Shown: positions 29,237-38,985, counted from the stretch's first letter. The stretch is DNA of 64,000 bases from Propionivibrio soli (GCF_025770765.1 NZ_JANZKY010000007.1:62001-126000), one strand, 5' to 3'. The notes: a model not told the origin generated them from the letters alone. Program-made: numbers and translations.

Positions 29237-29620
29237 ATGCCCAACAGAATGCCGGGAACGCTGAAACGTTCGCCCACCAAGGCGCAGAAGACATACGCCA
29301 AAACGCTTGAGAACGCGGAGCGCGAATACGGGAGCGGTGAACGCGCGTCACGAACCGCCTATGCGGCGCTCAAGCATACCTTCGAGAAAGTGGGGGACCA
29401 CTGGGAACCGAAAGATAAGCCGGGTCCCTCTGATCCCCGTGCACGCCAATCCGCACACGGCGGTCGGCGCACGGACCAAGGGGAGAGCTTCGGTGGCGTC
29501 GACGTGGAGGGCCATACGCGGCAAGAACTCCTGGATCGAGCGAGAGCGCACGGCATCGACGTCAACACCCGAATGATGAAGGCCGAGATCGCCCGCCGGC
29601 TTGCGCGCAAGCAGGGTTGA
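29237..29620 (+). CDS. ChaB-family protein with C-terminal Rho-N/SAP-like segment
   Basis: A 127-residue basic protein. The N-terminal ~60 residues match the ChaB pattern (KRSPTKAQKTYAKTLENAEREYGSGERASRTAYAALKHTFEKVGDHWEPK). The C-terminal ~45 residues (HTRQELLDRARAHGIDVNTRMMKAEIARRLARKQ) look like a Rho-N/SAP-type helical hairpin that often binds nucleic acid. A polar linker joins them. AAAAGGAG precedes the ATG. ChaB function is poorly defined; a stress or DNA/RNA-associated role is inference. Confidence 0.85.
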   Translation: MPNRMPGTLKRSPTKAQKTYAKTLENAEREYGSGERASRTAYAALKHTFEKVGDHWEPKDKPGPSDPRARQSAHGGRRTDQGESFGGVDVEGHTRQELLDRARAHGIDVNTRMMKAEIARRLARKQG

Positions 29621-29867
29621 GACGCGGGATGATGAAGTCATTTTCGGCATGCGACGGGGCTTTCCGCCGTGAAACTTCAGATCGTTCGGGGGACAGTAAA
29701 TTTTTCAAGGCCTGGTAATTCGTACAAGCGCTTTTAAGGACGGCTAATCGCCGGGCTGAAGAAGGGAGCGCGGGCACCGTTTTCGTCGATTCGACGCGCC
29801 ACGCTTCGGGAATGGGCCTTGCAGCGAGAAGCAGGCACGTTCCATGTTGCAAAGAAAGGAGAGATGT

Positions 29868-30305
29868 ATGCAAGTCAGCAAAGCAATGAGCCGCGACGTT
29901 CGCATCGCGAGTCCCGACCAAAGCCTGTGCGACGTAGCGCGCATCATGGCGGATTGCGATGTCGGCTCCGTGCCGGTTGGAGAAGGAGACCGCCTCGTCG
30001 GCATGATTACCGACCGCGATATCGCCGTACGGGCCGTTGCCCTAGGAAAATCCCCGGAGACCAAAGTGCGCGAAGTGATGACTTCCGACATCAAGTATTG
30101 CTTCGAAGACGAGGAAATTTCCCACGTCGTGCAGAACATCGGCGATTTTCAGCTACATCGGCTGCCGGTTCTGAATCGCGAGAAGCGTCTGGTCGGAATC
30201 CTCGCACTCGCCGATATTGCCGCGACCGAGGGACCACGAGCGGCCGGTGAAGCGGTTTCCGGGATTCTCTCGGGAGCGCATCAAGGCAGTTCGGCTCGTC
30301 ACTGA
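29868..30305 (+). CDS. CBS-domain pair protein
   Basis: A 145-residue protein made of two CBS motifs forming one Bateman module: VSKAMSRDVRIASPDQSLCDVARIMADCDVGSVPVGEGDRLVGMITDRDIAVRA (about 3-57) and VREVMTSDIKYCFEDEEISHVVQNIGDFQLHRLPVLNREKRLVGILALADIA (about 68-120). Such stand-alone modules bind adenine nucleotides and regulate partners. The ATG at 29868 is chosen because AAAGGAG lies 6 bases upstream. An in-frame ATG 8 codons earlier lacks one. Confidence 0.88.
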   Translation: MQVSKAMSRDVRIASPDQSLCDVARIMADCDVGSVPVGEGDRLVGMITDRDIAVRAVALGKSPETKVREVMTSDIKYCFEDEEISHVVQNIGDFQLHRLPVLNREKRLVGILALADIAATEGPRAAGEAVSGILSGAHQGSSARH

Positions 30306-30434
30306 TCGTCTTCAAGTACGAGCCCTCACGGCGCCCGTAATGTCGGGTCTGGATAGACCGGGCACGGCGGGCGCCTTCGTTCGTCTGGTTGTCGAGTTCG
30401 CGAAGCAGTGTTCAAGAGAAGAATGGATCGATGC

Positions 30435-30488
30435 GGGTAGAAATGTGGGTAGAAACGCGGGCAGGGGCGGGCAGGGGCGGGCAGGGGT
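30435..30488 (+). repeat. Tandem G-rich repeats
   Basis: GGGTAGAAAYGY occurs twice in tandem (30435-30446 and 30447-30458). It is followed directly by three tandem copies of GGGCAGGGGC (30459-30468, 30469-30478, 30479-30488, the last ending in T). The plus strand thus has eight G-runs of three or more within 54 bases, enough for a G-quadruplex. Confidence 0.85.
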
Positions 30489-30673
30489 TCTACTGAATGC
30501 GGAAAAGACTCCAAAGAAGTTCGAATTGCTCCGCGCAGCGGAGCGAGAAAGGCTGGAAGGAGTCATGAACGGTGATAGCGAGAGCGCCGTCCGGAGGCGA
30601 TGAGGTTCCTCCGGACAGAGGCCCACGAACTACGCAGGCACAGGCGTCGGGAAAACGCAAGATCGGATTCGCC

Positions 30674-30711
30674 GAAGCGGGCAGTGCTTCACGAAGCGGG
30701 CAGTGCTTCAC
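30674..30711 (+). repeat. Perfect 19-bp tandem duplication
   Basis: GAAGCGGGCAGTGCTTCAC is present twice without spacer (30674-30692 and 30693-30711). Each copy carries GAAGC/GCTTC arms that could form a small hairpin. Confidence 0.85.
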
Positions 30712-31017
30712 CCGTGGCTGGATCTCTTGCTCCCAAAGACGCCGTTGGCGCTCTCACCCCATACATGGCAAGCGGCGTACCGCATCATGCATTCAACGAG
30801 CGGCACGCATCCCCGCGCGTTCTTTTGCCGGCCGGCGCGATACCGGAACGCCTATTGCCGAGCAGAAATGTGAAACGGCGGAGTGAAAAACGCCTGAGCC
30901 ATGCCGAAAGAATAACGTTGGAATGGCCGAGGTACGCGCCGAGTGTGTCAGCCGCTCTGAAGCAATGGGCTGGCGGTTGAGTCAGACGCCGTAGGGTACG
31001 GATTCAATGGAGATGTC

Positions 31018-31335
31018 ATGCAACGCTATACGGAGCGCCGGACGCCGCCAGCATCGCCTCACACCGTCTATGAGGATATGCGCACGGGTGCCGCCGTGGG
31101 GGTCCTTGCCGGTTTTACTCTGGCCTGGGTGGCGGAAGGGTCGCTGTTGCTGTTTCAGTTCTTGGTTGTGGTCGGCGCAGGCATCGGCGCAATTGGCGGG
31201 CTCATGCTGTGGATAGGGTCGCTGGCTCAGCCCGAGGAGAAAATTATCCCGCCACGAAGCGGCCAAAGACGCGGGCGAATCCGCGATACCGACGAATATC
31301 AGCCAGTTGAACGGCGACGCCAGGAACGTGTGTGA
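31018..31335 (+). CDS. Small membrane protein of unknown function
   Basis: A 105-residue protein with a polar N terminus, one long or two short hydrophobic helices (about 24-68, TGAAVGVLAGFTLAWVAEGSLLLFQFLVVVGAGIGAIGGLMLWIGSL), and a charged Arg/Glu-rich tail. The ATG has GGAGA six bases upstream. Family not recognised. Its position among CBS, ChaB and OsmC genes hints at envelope stress, but that is only context. Confidence 0.65.
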   Translation: MQRYTERRTPPASPHTVYEDMRTGAAVGVLAGFTLAWVAEGSLLLFQFLVVVGAGIGAIGGLMLWIGSLAQPEEKIIPPRSGQRRGRIRDTDEYQPVERRRQERV

Positions 31336-31791
31336 GAGCAAAGGCGTTGAATCCCTCGCAGGAGTCAAAGAAGGAACAGTAGGGAGTTCCGAGGCTGAAT
31401 GGGGAATCACTCTGTGAAAATGGCTTCTGAGAATTGAGTGGGGTTCTGAGACTTAATCCAGGTGATTTAGCTCTGGCGCGGTCTTCCGGCCTGAGAGACC
31501 GCCAAGCACGCGCCTCTGTTAGGCACCGCCTTTGCCAAGACAAGGCCGAGCTTGATGAACGTTGAAGCGTGAAGGACGTTTCCCGGCCCCGTGTTTCGTG
31601 CCTTCAATCCGCGTTTGCGGGCCCGTTCGATTCCCAAGGTTTGCCTCGCTGTATTGAATCGAGAGTTGCGATTCAAATCGACGCGCCATTCGGGATGTCG
31701 CGTTCGGAGGACACGAGAACGAGTGCGCGCACGGCGAGGAATTAAGGGAAGGGCGTCGTCGTTTCCATTCTTGAGCATTGGAGGTATCGGC
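31336..31791. other. Intergenic region, nothing recognised
   Basis: A 456-bp gap between a small membrane protein and the OsmC gene. The first 150 bp are less GC-rich than average. An in-frame extension of the OsmC frame upstream to 31591 exists, but it lacks a ribosome site and family similarity. No repeats stand out. Confidence 0.4.
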
Positions 31792-32217
31792 ATGAAACGT
31801 ACAGCATGGGCGGCCTGGGCCGGCCGCCTCAAAGATGGCATCGGTAGTATCTCGACCGAAAGCGGTGTGTTGAGCAACACGCGTTACGGCTATGGCTCGC
31901 GCTTCGGCAACTCGGTCGGGACGAATCCGGAGGAGTTGGTCGGTGCGGCGTTGGCGGGGTGCTTTTCGATGGCGCTGGTGTCCCAGCTGGAAGAGAGCGG
32001 ATTGAGACCGGAGAGCATGCGCACAGAGGCGACCGTGACGATGGAGCAGGGCCCGGGTGGTTACTCGATACCGGCGATTCACCTCAGTACGGTCGCCAAA
32101 GTCCCCGGAGCGACACGCCAAGGCTTCGAGGCGGCCGCCGCCCAAGCCCAGGCCGGGTGCCCGGTTTCGAAACTGGTCAAGGCCCGAGTTACGCTCGCAG
32201 CGAAGCTCGAAGACTGA
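31792..32217 (+). CDS. OsmC-family peroxiredoxin
   Basis: A 141-residue OsmC/Ohr-fold protein, which reduces organic hydroperoxides in the cytoplasm using two cysteines. These are visible at residue 57 (LAGCFSMAL) and residue 123 (AGCPVSKL). N-terminal AAWAGRLKDGIGSISTESGVLSNTRYGYGSRF is typical of the OsmC subgroup. The ATG at 31792 has GGAGG about 8 bases upstream. OsmC genes are usually induced by osmotic or peroxide stress. Confidence 0.92.
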   Translation: MKRTAWAAWAGRLKDGIGSISTESGVLSNTRYGYGSRFGNSVGTNPEELVGAALAGCFSMALVSQLEESGLRPESMRTEATVTMEQGPGGYSIPAIHLSTVAKVPGATRQGFEAAAAQAQAGCPVSKLVKARVTLAAKLED

Positions 32218-32640
32218 CTCGCTTAAGTTGTTGCGAGCGGATGCCGACGTCCGTTCGTGGCCAAGGGGTGCGGCCGTGGTGGGAGGGAAGCCGTGCCTTC
32301 GTTGTTTTTCCCGTCATTCCAGGGCGCCAAGATCGTGTGCCGAAGACGTTTCGTGTTCGGCTGGCCGACTTACGCTCTCCTGAAGATTCCCAGCGGAAAT
32401 TGCTCGTTGCCCGAACCAGCCAAGGCGAATTCGTCTAGGGGACGGATGGCCACTCGTGTGGCGGTGACGCTGCACCCGACCTGCTTGTCCCGCTGCTATC
32501 CACCGGTCATGGCACGGCGTTTGCCCTCCGGCCGGTGAACCGGGTTGAAAGGGTTATCCAGAGAATCGCAACCGGCTGAGAGCCGACCGTCCTAACCCAC
32601 CGGCAAGTTCATCAGCAGAACGGAGCGAAGGAGGTTCGGT
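32218..32640. other. Intergenic region, nothing recognised
   Basis: A 423-bp gap after OsmC without a supported gene, repeat or terminator. A good ribosome site for the next lipoprotein lies at its right edge. Confidence 0.4.
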
Positions 32641-32901
32641 ATGCGAATCGACGATGCGGCGTTACAAGCAGTTCTGATCACGGCATTGCTTCTTCTGGTG
32701 CTCGGCGGGTGCCAACGGCATGACGCCCCGGCGCCAAAAAGCGCGGCGATCACGAGGCAGGGTGCGGTCGTCAGCGGCGAGACGCGGGAATCGCCTCGCA
32801 CGCCGCAGCAGAACGCTCGGGCGAAGGCGGATGCCGCGCAACGCGAAGGAGCGCCCGATCGAGCACCGCTGCGGCGCAGCCCGCGGCTTGTATCGGCCTG
32901 A
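32641..32901 (+). CDS. Small lipoprotein of unknown function
   Basis: An 86-residue predicted lipoprotein: hydrophobic leader (about 8-22), lipobox LGGC (Cys24), then a highly polar, Arg/Ala/Gln-rich tail with no fold I recognise. GAAGGAGG lies 6 bases before the ATG, a strong ribosome site, which is the main support for it being real. It is followed by two more exported-protein genes in the same direction. Confidence 0.65.
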   Translation: MRIDDAALQAVLITALLLLVLGGCQRHDAPAPKSAAITRQGAVVSGETRESPRTPQQNARAKADAAQREGAPDRAPLRRSPRLVSA

Positions 32902-32966
32902 TCCCCGGTCGCATGTCGGATATGACAAAAGGTGGGCCAACCGCCTTTAACCAAAGAGGTGACGGA

Positions 32967-33305
32967 ATGGACAAACATTTATTAAGACCGGCGTGGCGGC
33001 GTCCCGCGCGCGTGATCGCGACAAGAGACATGGGAAACGACGGGCTGACCATTGAGCTTCGCTGGCGCGCGGCGTGTCTCGCCTCCGTACTGGTCTGCGC
33101 CGTGGTCCTTCTGGCCGGCTGTGGCGGCGATTACTACCAGGTCACCGATGCGGCGGGCGGGAAGACCTACTACACCCGCTCCATCGATCACGAGGATGGC
33201 AGTGTGCGCTTCAAGGACGAAGCAAGCGGCGATGAGGTGATTCTGAATAGCTCGGAAGTACGTGAAGTGACGTCTCAACAGTACCGCCACGCGGTGGGAG
33301 ACTGA
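32967..33305 (+). CDS. Small lipoprotein with YgdI/YgdR-like beta domain
   Basis: A 112-residue protein. An unusually long, basic N-terminal segment (about 1-32) precedes a hydrophobic leader with lipobox LLAGC (about residue 52). The small domain that follows, YYQVTDAAGGKTYYTRSIDHEDGSVRFKDEASGDEVILNSSEV, resembles YgdI/YgdR-type SH3-like lipoproteins. The ATG at 32967 has GAGGTG upstream. An internal ATG at 33030 would give a more normal signal-peptide length. Confidence 0.7.
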   Translation: MDKHLLRPAWRRPARVIATRDMGNDGLTIELRWRAACLASVLVCAVVLLAGCGGDYYQVTDAAGGKTYYTRSIDHEDGSVRFKDEASGDEVILNSSEVREVTSQQYRHAVGD

Positions 33306-33308
33306 ACG

Positions 33309-33977
33309 ATGAACCGCGCCGAAGAAAAAAACCGTTTGTCCCTCGGTTGCCTCGAACAAGGACGCACTCACGGCAAAGGTCTGGCGCGGACCGCGGCGGT
33401 CTGTTGCCTCGTTGTCGGAACCGCTTGTCTGCCGGCGCTGGCGGCCGGGCCGATTGAATTAGCCCAATCATCAGGCTCCTCCGGCGCCACGACAGCCTCG
33501 CCACCGACATCCACCATGCCGCCGGCGACCACGGCTACTCCGCCAGGTACGACGAACATCCCGCCGGCGACGACGGCGACACCTCCGGGAACCACCAACA
33601 TTCCGCCAGCAACCACAGCGACACCGCCCGGAACGGCGAACTCGCCCACGACCTCAGTGCCGCCCAATACGAGTGGAATTCCTCCGGCAAGTGCAACTCC
33701 CCCGGGGGCGCGTTCCATCCCGCCGGTCACGACGTCGCCGTCGACCCGCAGTAACCGGCGGAGTGAGGGAGGTACGAGAGGCACGAGAGATACGACAACG
33801 GTTCCCTCGCTGCCCGAGCCGCCCGTCTCGCCTTCGGTTCCCGCTACCCCACCGACGCTTCCCATGCCGCCGGATAGTTCGCAACCGGTGTCGCCGGCCG
33901 CTCCTTCGGGAACAGGGACTTCGCTGGGGCCGTCGTCGTTCGCGCCACGGTATGCCCCGGACCGCCATGCGACTTGA
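33309..33977 (+). CDS. Exported Pro/Thr-rich repeat protein
   Basis: A 222-residue protein that begins 3 bp after the lipoprotein stop. A signal-like hydrophobic stretch (about 26-46, ending LAAGP) is followed by low-complexity Pro/Thr/Ser-rich sequence. Residues 71-112 are three near-identical 14-residue repeats, PPATTATPPGTTNI. The remainder is similar but irregular. It is probably an extended wall- or surface-spanning segment, possibly glycosylated. No catalytic domain. Confidence 0.65.
   Translation: MNRAEEKNRLSLGCLEQGRTHGKGLARTAAVCCLVVGTACLPALAAGPIELAQSSGSSGATTASPPTSTMPPATTATPPGTTNIPPATTATPPGTTNIPPATTATPPGTANSPTTSVPPNTSGIPPASATPPGARSIPPVTTSPSTRSNRRSEGGTRGTRDTTTVPSLPEPPVSPSVPATPPTLPMPPDSSQPVSPAAPSGTGTSLGPSSFAPRYAPDRHAT
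33519..33644 (+). repeat. Three 42-bp in-frame tandem repeats
   Basis: Encode residues 71-112 of the Pro/Thr-rich protein as three 14-residue units. The DNA copies differ at several third positions, so the repeat is old enough to have diverged silently while the protein sequence was kept. Confidence 0.85.
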
Positions 33978-34151
33978 CGGATTTGAATGCCTCTGGTGTG
34001 CCAGCGACGCTGGCGGCGGCCCTGGAGACACGCCAACCGAAAGACCAAGGCGCCGCGCGGTGACGGCGCCGGCAGAAGAACAGAAAAACTCGTCACCGAT
34101 GAGTCAGGAGAAGCTTTTCCCACCTTTAACAACGTAGTGAAAGGAAACGCC

Positions 34152-34466
34152 ATGTCGAAACTTAGAAGCACACTTGCCATCGCCGCACTGACCGCTGTTC
34201 TCGCCGCTTGCAGTGGCGGCCCAACCCGAGAAAGCACGGGTGAATACATCGACGACGCAACGATCACCACGCGCGTGAAGACCGCGTTCGTTCGCGACAA
34301 GGAGGTGAGCGCGATGGACGTGAAGGTCGAAACGTTCAAAGGCACCGTACAGCTCTCGGGCTACGCGGACAATTCAACCGAGATCGAGCGTGCCGTTCGC
34401 ATCGCGCGCGAGACTCCGGGAGTCCAATCGGTAAAAAATGACATCCGCCTGAAGTCGCGGCAATAG
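34152..34466 (+). CDS. BON-domain lipoprotein
   Basis: A 104-residue predicted lipoprotein with signal peptide and lipobox LAAC (Cys20) followed by SGGP. One BON domain occupies about 34-102 (DDATITTRVKTAFVRDKEVSAMDVKVETFKGTVQLSGYADNSTEIERAVRIARETPGVQSVKNDIR). AAAGGAAA precedes the ATG. It is a paralogue of the periplasmic BON protein at 27067 but membrane-anchored. Confidence 0.9.
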   Translation: MSKLRSTLAIAALTAVLAACSGGPTRESTGEYIDDATITTRVKTAFVRDKEVSAMDVKVETFKGTVQLSGYADNSTEIERAVRIARETPGVQSVKNDIRLKSRQ

Positions 34467-34486
34467 GCCTAGGTTATAGGCGGCAT

Positions 34487-34513
34487 GGACGGGGTAACCA
34501 ATCTACCCCGTCC
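34487..34513 (+). terminator. Terminator-like hairpin after the BON lipoprotein
   Basis: GGACGGGGTA and TACCCCGTCC form a perfect 10-bp stem with a 7-base loop, 20 bp after the stop. There is no strong U-tract. The rest of the gap to 34872 holds nothing else I can name apart from the treS ribosome site. Confidence 0.65.
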
Positions 34514-34872
34514 ACCGATTCTCCACGGCGAAGCAAACAGACACTCACAGATCGTTCCGGGTTTATCGGGTCTCGTTTGCCTAGCGAGCCGCTAACCGAT
34601 CGTGAGTTGGATCAGCTGGATCATGGAACTTCGCCGGGGAGATGAGACTCTTGACCCGAAGACGAAGCGTTGCGCGTCAGGGTAGCCGCCTGCGGCCGGC
34701 CGGCTAAAATGAAGTTCGCATTGGTGGAGCGGAACATCCTGAGTCCATGGATCCCAGCCCTTTCCGGTCGCGGGTAATGGGCAGTGGGTTGCGGGGAGAT
34801 TAGTTCCGTGGACGAATCGATGCGTATCCACTGAACAACGAAACGGTTGAACGAAACGCCCAGGAGGCACCG

Positions 34873-37800
34873 ATGCATGCCGAACCGAAAGCGCAAGAAG
34901 CCGCTCCGGAGACCGCTTCTGCGGCTTCCGCAGGAGACGATCTGTGGTACAAGGACGCCATCGTCTACGAACTGCACGTCAAGGCGTTCTCCGACAGCAA
35001 CGACGACGGTATCGGCGATTTTCAGGGGCTCATCCAGAAGCTCGATTATCTTCAAGACCTCGGGGTCACGGCGATCTGGCTGCTGCCGTTCTACCCGTCC
35101 CCATTGCGCGACGACGGCTACGACATTGCCGACTACCACGGCGTAAATCCTCAATACGGCACGCGCGCCGATCTTCTGCATTTCGTGCGCCAGGCGCATC
35201 GGCGAGGCCTCAAGGTCATCACCGAGCTCGTTGTTAACCACACCTCGGACGCGCATCCCTGGTTCCAGGCGGCGCGTCGCGCGCCCGCCGGGTCGAGCAA
35301 ACGCAATTTTTACGTCTGGAGCGACGATCCGACGCTGTATTCCGGTACGCGCATCATCTTCAGCGATACCGAAAAGTCGAACTGGACATACGATGAAGTC
35401 GCCAAGTCGTATTATTGGCACCGCTTCTTTTCGCACCAGCCCGATTTGAATTTCGACAATCCCTCGGTGCGCAAGGCGATCGTCAAAGTCATGCGCTTCT
35501 GGCTCGATACCGGGGTCGATGGCTTCCGTCTCGACGCGATTCCTTACCTCTGCGAGCGCGACGGGACGAACAATGAGAATCTTCCCGAGACGCACGCGGT
35601 GATCAAGGAAATCCGTGCCGTCATCGACGAGCATTATCGTGGCCGCCTGTTGCTCGCGGAGGCCAACCAGTGGCCCGAAGACGTGCGCGACTATTTCGGT
35701 GAAGGCGACGAATGCCAAATGGCATATCACTTTCCGCTGATGCCGCGCATGTACATGGCCATTGCCCAGGAAGACCGGCACCCGGTGGTGGAAATCATGC
35801 AGCAGACGCCGGCGATTCCGGATCTCTGCCAATGGGCGATCTTCCTGCGCAACCACGACGAGTTGACGCTCGAGATGGTGACGAGCAAGGAACGCGACTA
35901 CATGTACCAGATGTACGCCGCCGACCGCCGCGCTCGCATCAATCTCGGCATCCGCCGCCGGCTCGCGCCGCTGATGGAGAACGACCCGGATCGCATCAAG
36001 CTGATGAATGCGCTCCTCATGTCGATGCCCGGGTCGCCGATCATCTACTACGGCGACGAGATTGGCATGGGCGACAACGTCTATCTGGGCGACCGCGATG
36101 GGGTGCGTACGCCGATGCAGTGGAGCCCGGACCGTAACGCCGGGTTTTCGAAAGCCGACCCGCAGCGCCTGTACCTGCCGCCGATCATGGACGCTGTGTA
36201 TGGCTACAACGCGGTGAACGTGGAAGCGCAGTCGCGCGATCCGTCGTCGCTGCTCAATTGGACGCGGCGTCTCCTTGCCGTGCGCAAGGGCTACAGCGCC
36301 TTCGGGCGCGGCAACCTCGTGTTCCTGCATCCTGGCAACCGGAAAATCCTCGCTTACCTGCGCGAATACGGCGATCAGACGCTGCTCTGCGTCGCCAATC
36401 TGTCGCGCACGGCGCAGCCGGTGGAACTCGATCTCTCGGCTTACAAAGGCCGTGTGCCAATCGAGCTCTTCGGTCGCATTCCTTTTCCGCCGATTGGCGA
36501 ATTGCCTTACCTCATTACCCTTCAAGGCTACAGTTTCTACTGGTTCCGGCTCGCATCGGGCGAGCAGGCGCCGAGTTGGCACGCCGACCGGCTGGCCGCC
36601 GAGGAAGCGCCGGTGCTCGTTTTCTTCGACGGCTGGCACAGCATCTTCCGTGACCGCGTCGTGCCCTGGCGTATCGCGCTGGCCGAGAAGTTACGCGCGC
36701 AACTCGAAACGGAAACCCTGCCGCGCTTCATCGTTCGCCAGCGCTGGTACGGGGCGCAGGAGGATGCTGTGCGTCGCGTCGCGCTTTCCGATCACTTCGA
36801 ATGGAAGGATACGCGCGGCGCTGTCTGGTTCCTGGCGCTGTTCCGTGTCGATACCGGAACGGGGCCCGCGGCCCGCGTCGGCAACTATTTCCTGCCATTG
36901 ACGCTGGTCTGGGAGACCGAAGAAGAACGAATGCGCGCGATGCAGGCCGTAACGGTCGCCAAGGTTCGCCAACAAGCGCAGATCGGAGTACTTGGTGACG
37001 CCTTCGCCGACGAAGCCTTCGTGCGTGCCTTGGTCGAGGCCATCGGCGCCGGTCACGAATTCCGTTGCGCGCACGGAGCCATCCGGTGCACGCCGACCGG
37101 CGCTTACGCCGGTATCGCGGGCAACGAGTCGTTGCAATCGCTCACCGTGCGGCCGCCGGCGGCGCAGAGCAGCAATAGCATCAGCCTGCTTGGCGACAAG
37201 CTTTTCCTGAAGATTTATCGCCGGCTACAGAGCGGAGTATCGTCCGAACTCGAAATCGGGCGCTTCCTGACCGACGTGGCGCATTTCCCGAACTGCGTGC
37301 CGGTGGCGGGCGCCATCGAATACATACCCGACGCAGAGGCGCCGGGTGGCGGTTCGCCGACGACGCTGGCCTTGCTGCAAGCCTACGTCAAGAATCAGGG
37401 CGACGGGTGGGGCTACACCCTCGGTTACCTGGAACGCTTCCTCGAGCAGATCAACGCCACGACCACGCCTGCGCCGCCTGAAGCGCCGGACAGTCACGGC
37501 GCCTACCTGACGTTGATCCATACCTTGGGGCGTCGGACGGCCGAACTGCATCTCGCGCTGGCGATGCGTACCGGCAATGCCGCGTTCGACCCGGAACCGG
37601 TGACGGCAACCGATATCTCTTCCTGGACGACGACCGCGAACAGCGAAGCCGCGGCGACGATTGAACAGCTCGAACGGGCGATGCCCACGTTGCCGCCGGC
37701 GGCCAGGGCCGGCGCGGAGGCGTTGCTTGCCAAGCGCTCTCAACTGCTGATGGAGATCGGCAGTGCCGCACCGGCGAGCTTCTCCGGCCTGAAAACGCGC

Positions 37801-38265
37801 GTACACGGCGATTATCATCTGGGGCAGGTGCTCGTCGCGCAAAACGACTTCTTCATCATCGACTTCGAGGGCGAGCCGCTACGTACCGTGGCCCAACGTC
37901 AGCAGAAGAACTCGCCGTTGCGCGACGTCGCCGGCATGCTGCGTTCGTTCGACTATGCGGCGCGCACGGTGCTGGCGCGAGCCGCAAGCGAACAGCTCAA
38001 GGAATCCGCCGAACTCGCCAAGCAGACCGGCGCGTGGCAGGAGCAGGTGGAGAAGGCTTTCGTCGAAAGTTACGCGGAGACCGTGGCGAATGGCGCGCCC
38101 CGGCTATATGGCGAGTGGTCGGAGGCGTTACGGCTGCTCAGACTCTTCCTGCTCGAGAAGGCACTGTACGAACTGCGCTATGAGCTATCCCACCGGCCGG
38201 ACTGGGTGCAATACCCGGTGCTGGCCATCTTGGAGATCCTATCCAGCCCCGCCGGCAGCCGCTGA
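34873..38265 (+). CDS. treS: Trehalose synthase-maltokinase fusion (TreS-Pep2)
   Basis: A bifunctional 1130-residue protein. The N-terminal GH13 domain (about 20-560) interconverts maltose and trehalose: [29 protein letters not shown] at the start, [13 protein letters not shown] with the catalytic Asp (about 218), [12 protein letters not shown] with the acid Glu, and [11 protein letters not shown]. The C-terminal maltokinase domain (about 600-1125) phosphorylates maltose; its kinase motifs are [11 protein letters not shown] (about 976) and IIDFEGEP (about 995). CAGGAGG precedes the ATG. Maltose 1-phosphate normally feeds GlgE glucan synthesis, but glgE is not in the window. Confidence 0.95.
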   Translation: MHAEPKAQEAAPETASAASAGDDLWYKDAIVYELHVKAFSDSNDDGIGDFQGLIQKLDYLQDLGVTAIWLLPFYPSPLRDDGYDIADYHGVNPQYGTRADLLHFVRQAHRRGLKVITELVVNHTSDAHPWFQAARRAPAGSSKRNFYVWSDDPTLYSGTRIIFSDTEKSNWTYDEVAKSYYWHRFFSHQPDLNFDNPSVRKAIVKVMRFWLDTGVDGFRLDAIPYLCERDGTNNENLPETHAVIKEIRAVIDEHYRGRLLLAEANQWPEDVRDYFGEGDECQMAYHFPLMPRMYMAIAQEDRHPVVEIMQQTPAIPDLCQWAIFLRNHDELTLEMVTSKERDYMYQMYAADRRARINLGIRRRLAPLMENDPDRIKLMNALLMSMPGSPIIYYGDEIGMGDNVYLGDRDGVRTPMQWSPDRNAGFSKADPQRLYLPPIMDAVYGYNAVNVEAQSRDPSSLLNWTRRLLAVRKGYSAFGRGNLVFLHPGNRKILAYLREYGDQTLLCVANLSRTAQPVELDLSAYKGRVPIELFGRIPFPPIGELPYLITLQGYSFYWFRLASGEQAPSWHADRLAAEEAPVLVFFDGWHSIFRDRVVPWRIALAEKLRAQLETETLPRFIVRQRWYGAQEDAVRRVALSDHFEWKDTRGAVWFLALFRVDTGTGPAARVGNYFLPLTLVWETEEERMRAMQAVTVAKVRQQAQIGVLGDAFADEAFVRALVEAIGAGHEFRCAHGAIRCTPTGAYAGIAGNESLQSLTVRPPAAQSSNSISLLGDKLFLKIYRRLQSGVSSELEIGRFLTDVAHFPNCVPVAGAIEYIPDAEAPGGGSPTTLALLQAYVKNQGDGWGYTLGYLERFLEQINATTTPAPPEAPDSHGAYLTLIHTLGRRTAELHLALAMRTGNAAFDPEPVTATDISSWTTTANSEAAATIEQLERAMPTLPPAARAGAEALLAKRSQLLMEIGSAAPASFSGLKTRVHGDYHLGQVLVAQNDFFIIDFEGEPLRTVAQRQQKNSPLRDVAGMLRSFDYAARTVLARAASEQLKESAELAKQTGAWQEQVEKAFVESYAETVANGAPRLYGEWSEALRLLRLFLLEKALYELRYELSHRPDWVQYPVLAILEILSSPAGSR

Positions 38266-38292
38266 CGCCGGTTCGGTCACAAGGAGAATCAA

Positions 38293-38985
38293 ATGGTACC
38301 GATCGACATGACGCTGGAAACGCTGCGTACCTTTCTCGCCGCGGTTGCCGCTTTCCTGCCCAATGTCCTGCTGGCGATCGTCATCGCTATCGCCGGCTGG
38401 CTATTGGCCAAAGCGGTACGCTTCACGGTGGTCAAAGGCTTGCGCTCGATCAACTTCCATATTCTGACCGAACGGGCGCGTATCGACTCCTTCCTGCAGA
38501 TGGGTGGAACGGGGGCCGATACAACGGCGGTGATCGGAATGCTCGTCTATTGGCTGGTGATCGTCGCCGCGCTCATCCTCGCCTGCAACACGCTCGGCCT
38601 GACCTACGTTACGGACCTTCTGTCGAAGATTGCGCTCTTCGTGCCGCGTGTGATCCTTGCCGTTGTGATTCTGGCTTTCGGTGCGTACTTCGCGCTCTTC
38701 ATCGACGGAACGGTCACGCTGTACGGGCGCAACGTCGGTTTCGACGAGGCGCCGGTGCTCGGTCGCTTGGCGCGCTACGCGGTGCTGCTCTTCGTGGCAC
38801 TGATTGCGCTCGACCAACTCGGGATCGGCGGCGACATCATCCGCCAGAGTTTCCTGATTATCCTCGCCGGTATCGTGCTCGCCCTGGCACTGGCTTTCGG
38901 GCTGGGCGGGCGCGATTGGGCGGCGGCGCTGCTCGACCGCTGGTGGCCGCAAAGGAAACGAAACGACCGGTACGGGGACGATTGA
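38293..38985 (+). CDS. Mechanosensitive-channel-like TM-helix repeat protein
   Basis: A 230-residue membrane protein with about five hydrophobic helices. It shows the conserved TM-helix repeats found in the N-terminal part of small-conductance mechanosensitive channels (LPNVLLAIVIAIAGWLLAKAV, LFVPRVILAVVILAFGAYFALFI, SFLIILAGIVLALALAFGLGGRDWAAALL). The beta domain of full MscS is absent, so it may be a regulator or minimal channel. AAGGAG precedes the ATG, 27 bp after treS. Co-transcription with a trehalose gene fits osmotic adaptation. Confidence 0.8.
   Translation: MVPIDMTLETLRTFLAAVAAFLPNVLLAIVIAIAGWLLAKAVRFTVVKGLRSINFHILTERARIDSFLQMGGTGADTTAVIGMLVYWLVIVAALILACNTLGLTYVTDLLSKIALFVPRVILAVVILAFGAYFALFIDGTVTLYGRNVGFDEAPVLGRLARYAVLLFVALIALDQLGIGGDIIRQSFLIILAGIVLALALAFGLGGRDWAAALLDRWWPQRKRNDRYGDD

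Larger units (their letters stand above)
30306..31017. other. Gene-poor region with short tandem repeats
   Basis: No reading frame here resembles a known protein, and the open frames at 30217-30603 and 30600-30980 are arginine-rich and compositionally unlike genes. The region holds two sets of tandem repeats, listed separately. It may be decayed or regulatory DNA. Confidence 0.5.

Noticed and set aside
30435-30711. Repeats considered as a CRISPR array
   Set aside because: Units are 10-19 bp, directly adjacent without spacers, and no cas genes are present.
30600-30980. 126-codon frame in the repeat-bearing gap
   Set aside because: No good ribosome site, Arg/His/Ser-rich composition, and it runs through the 19-bp duplication. 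Not supported as a gene.
34621-36639. 672-codon minus-strand frame opposite treS (similar cases at 47558-49594 and 53823-55400)
   Set aside because: These are mirror frames of genes with clear motifs. No domain or ribosome site supports them.
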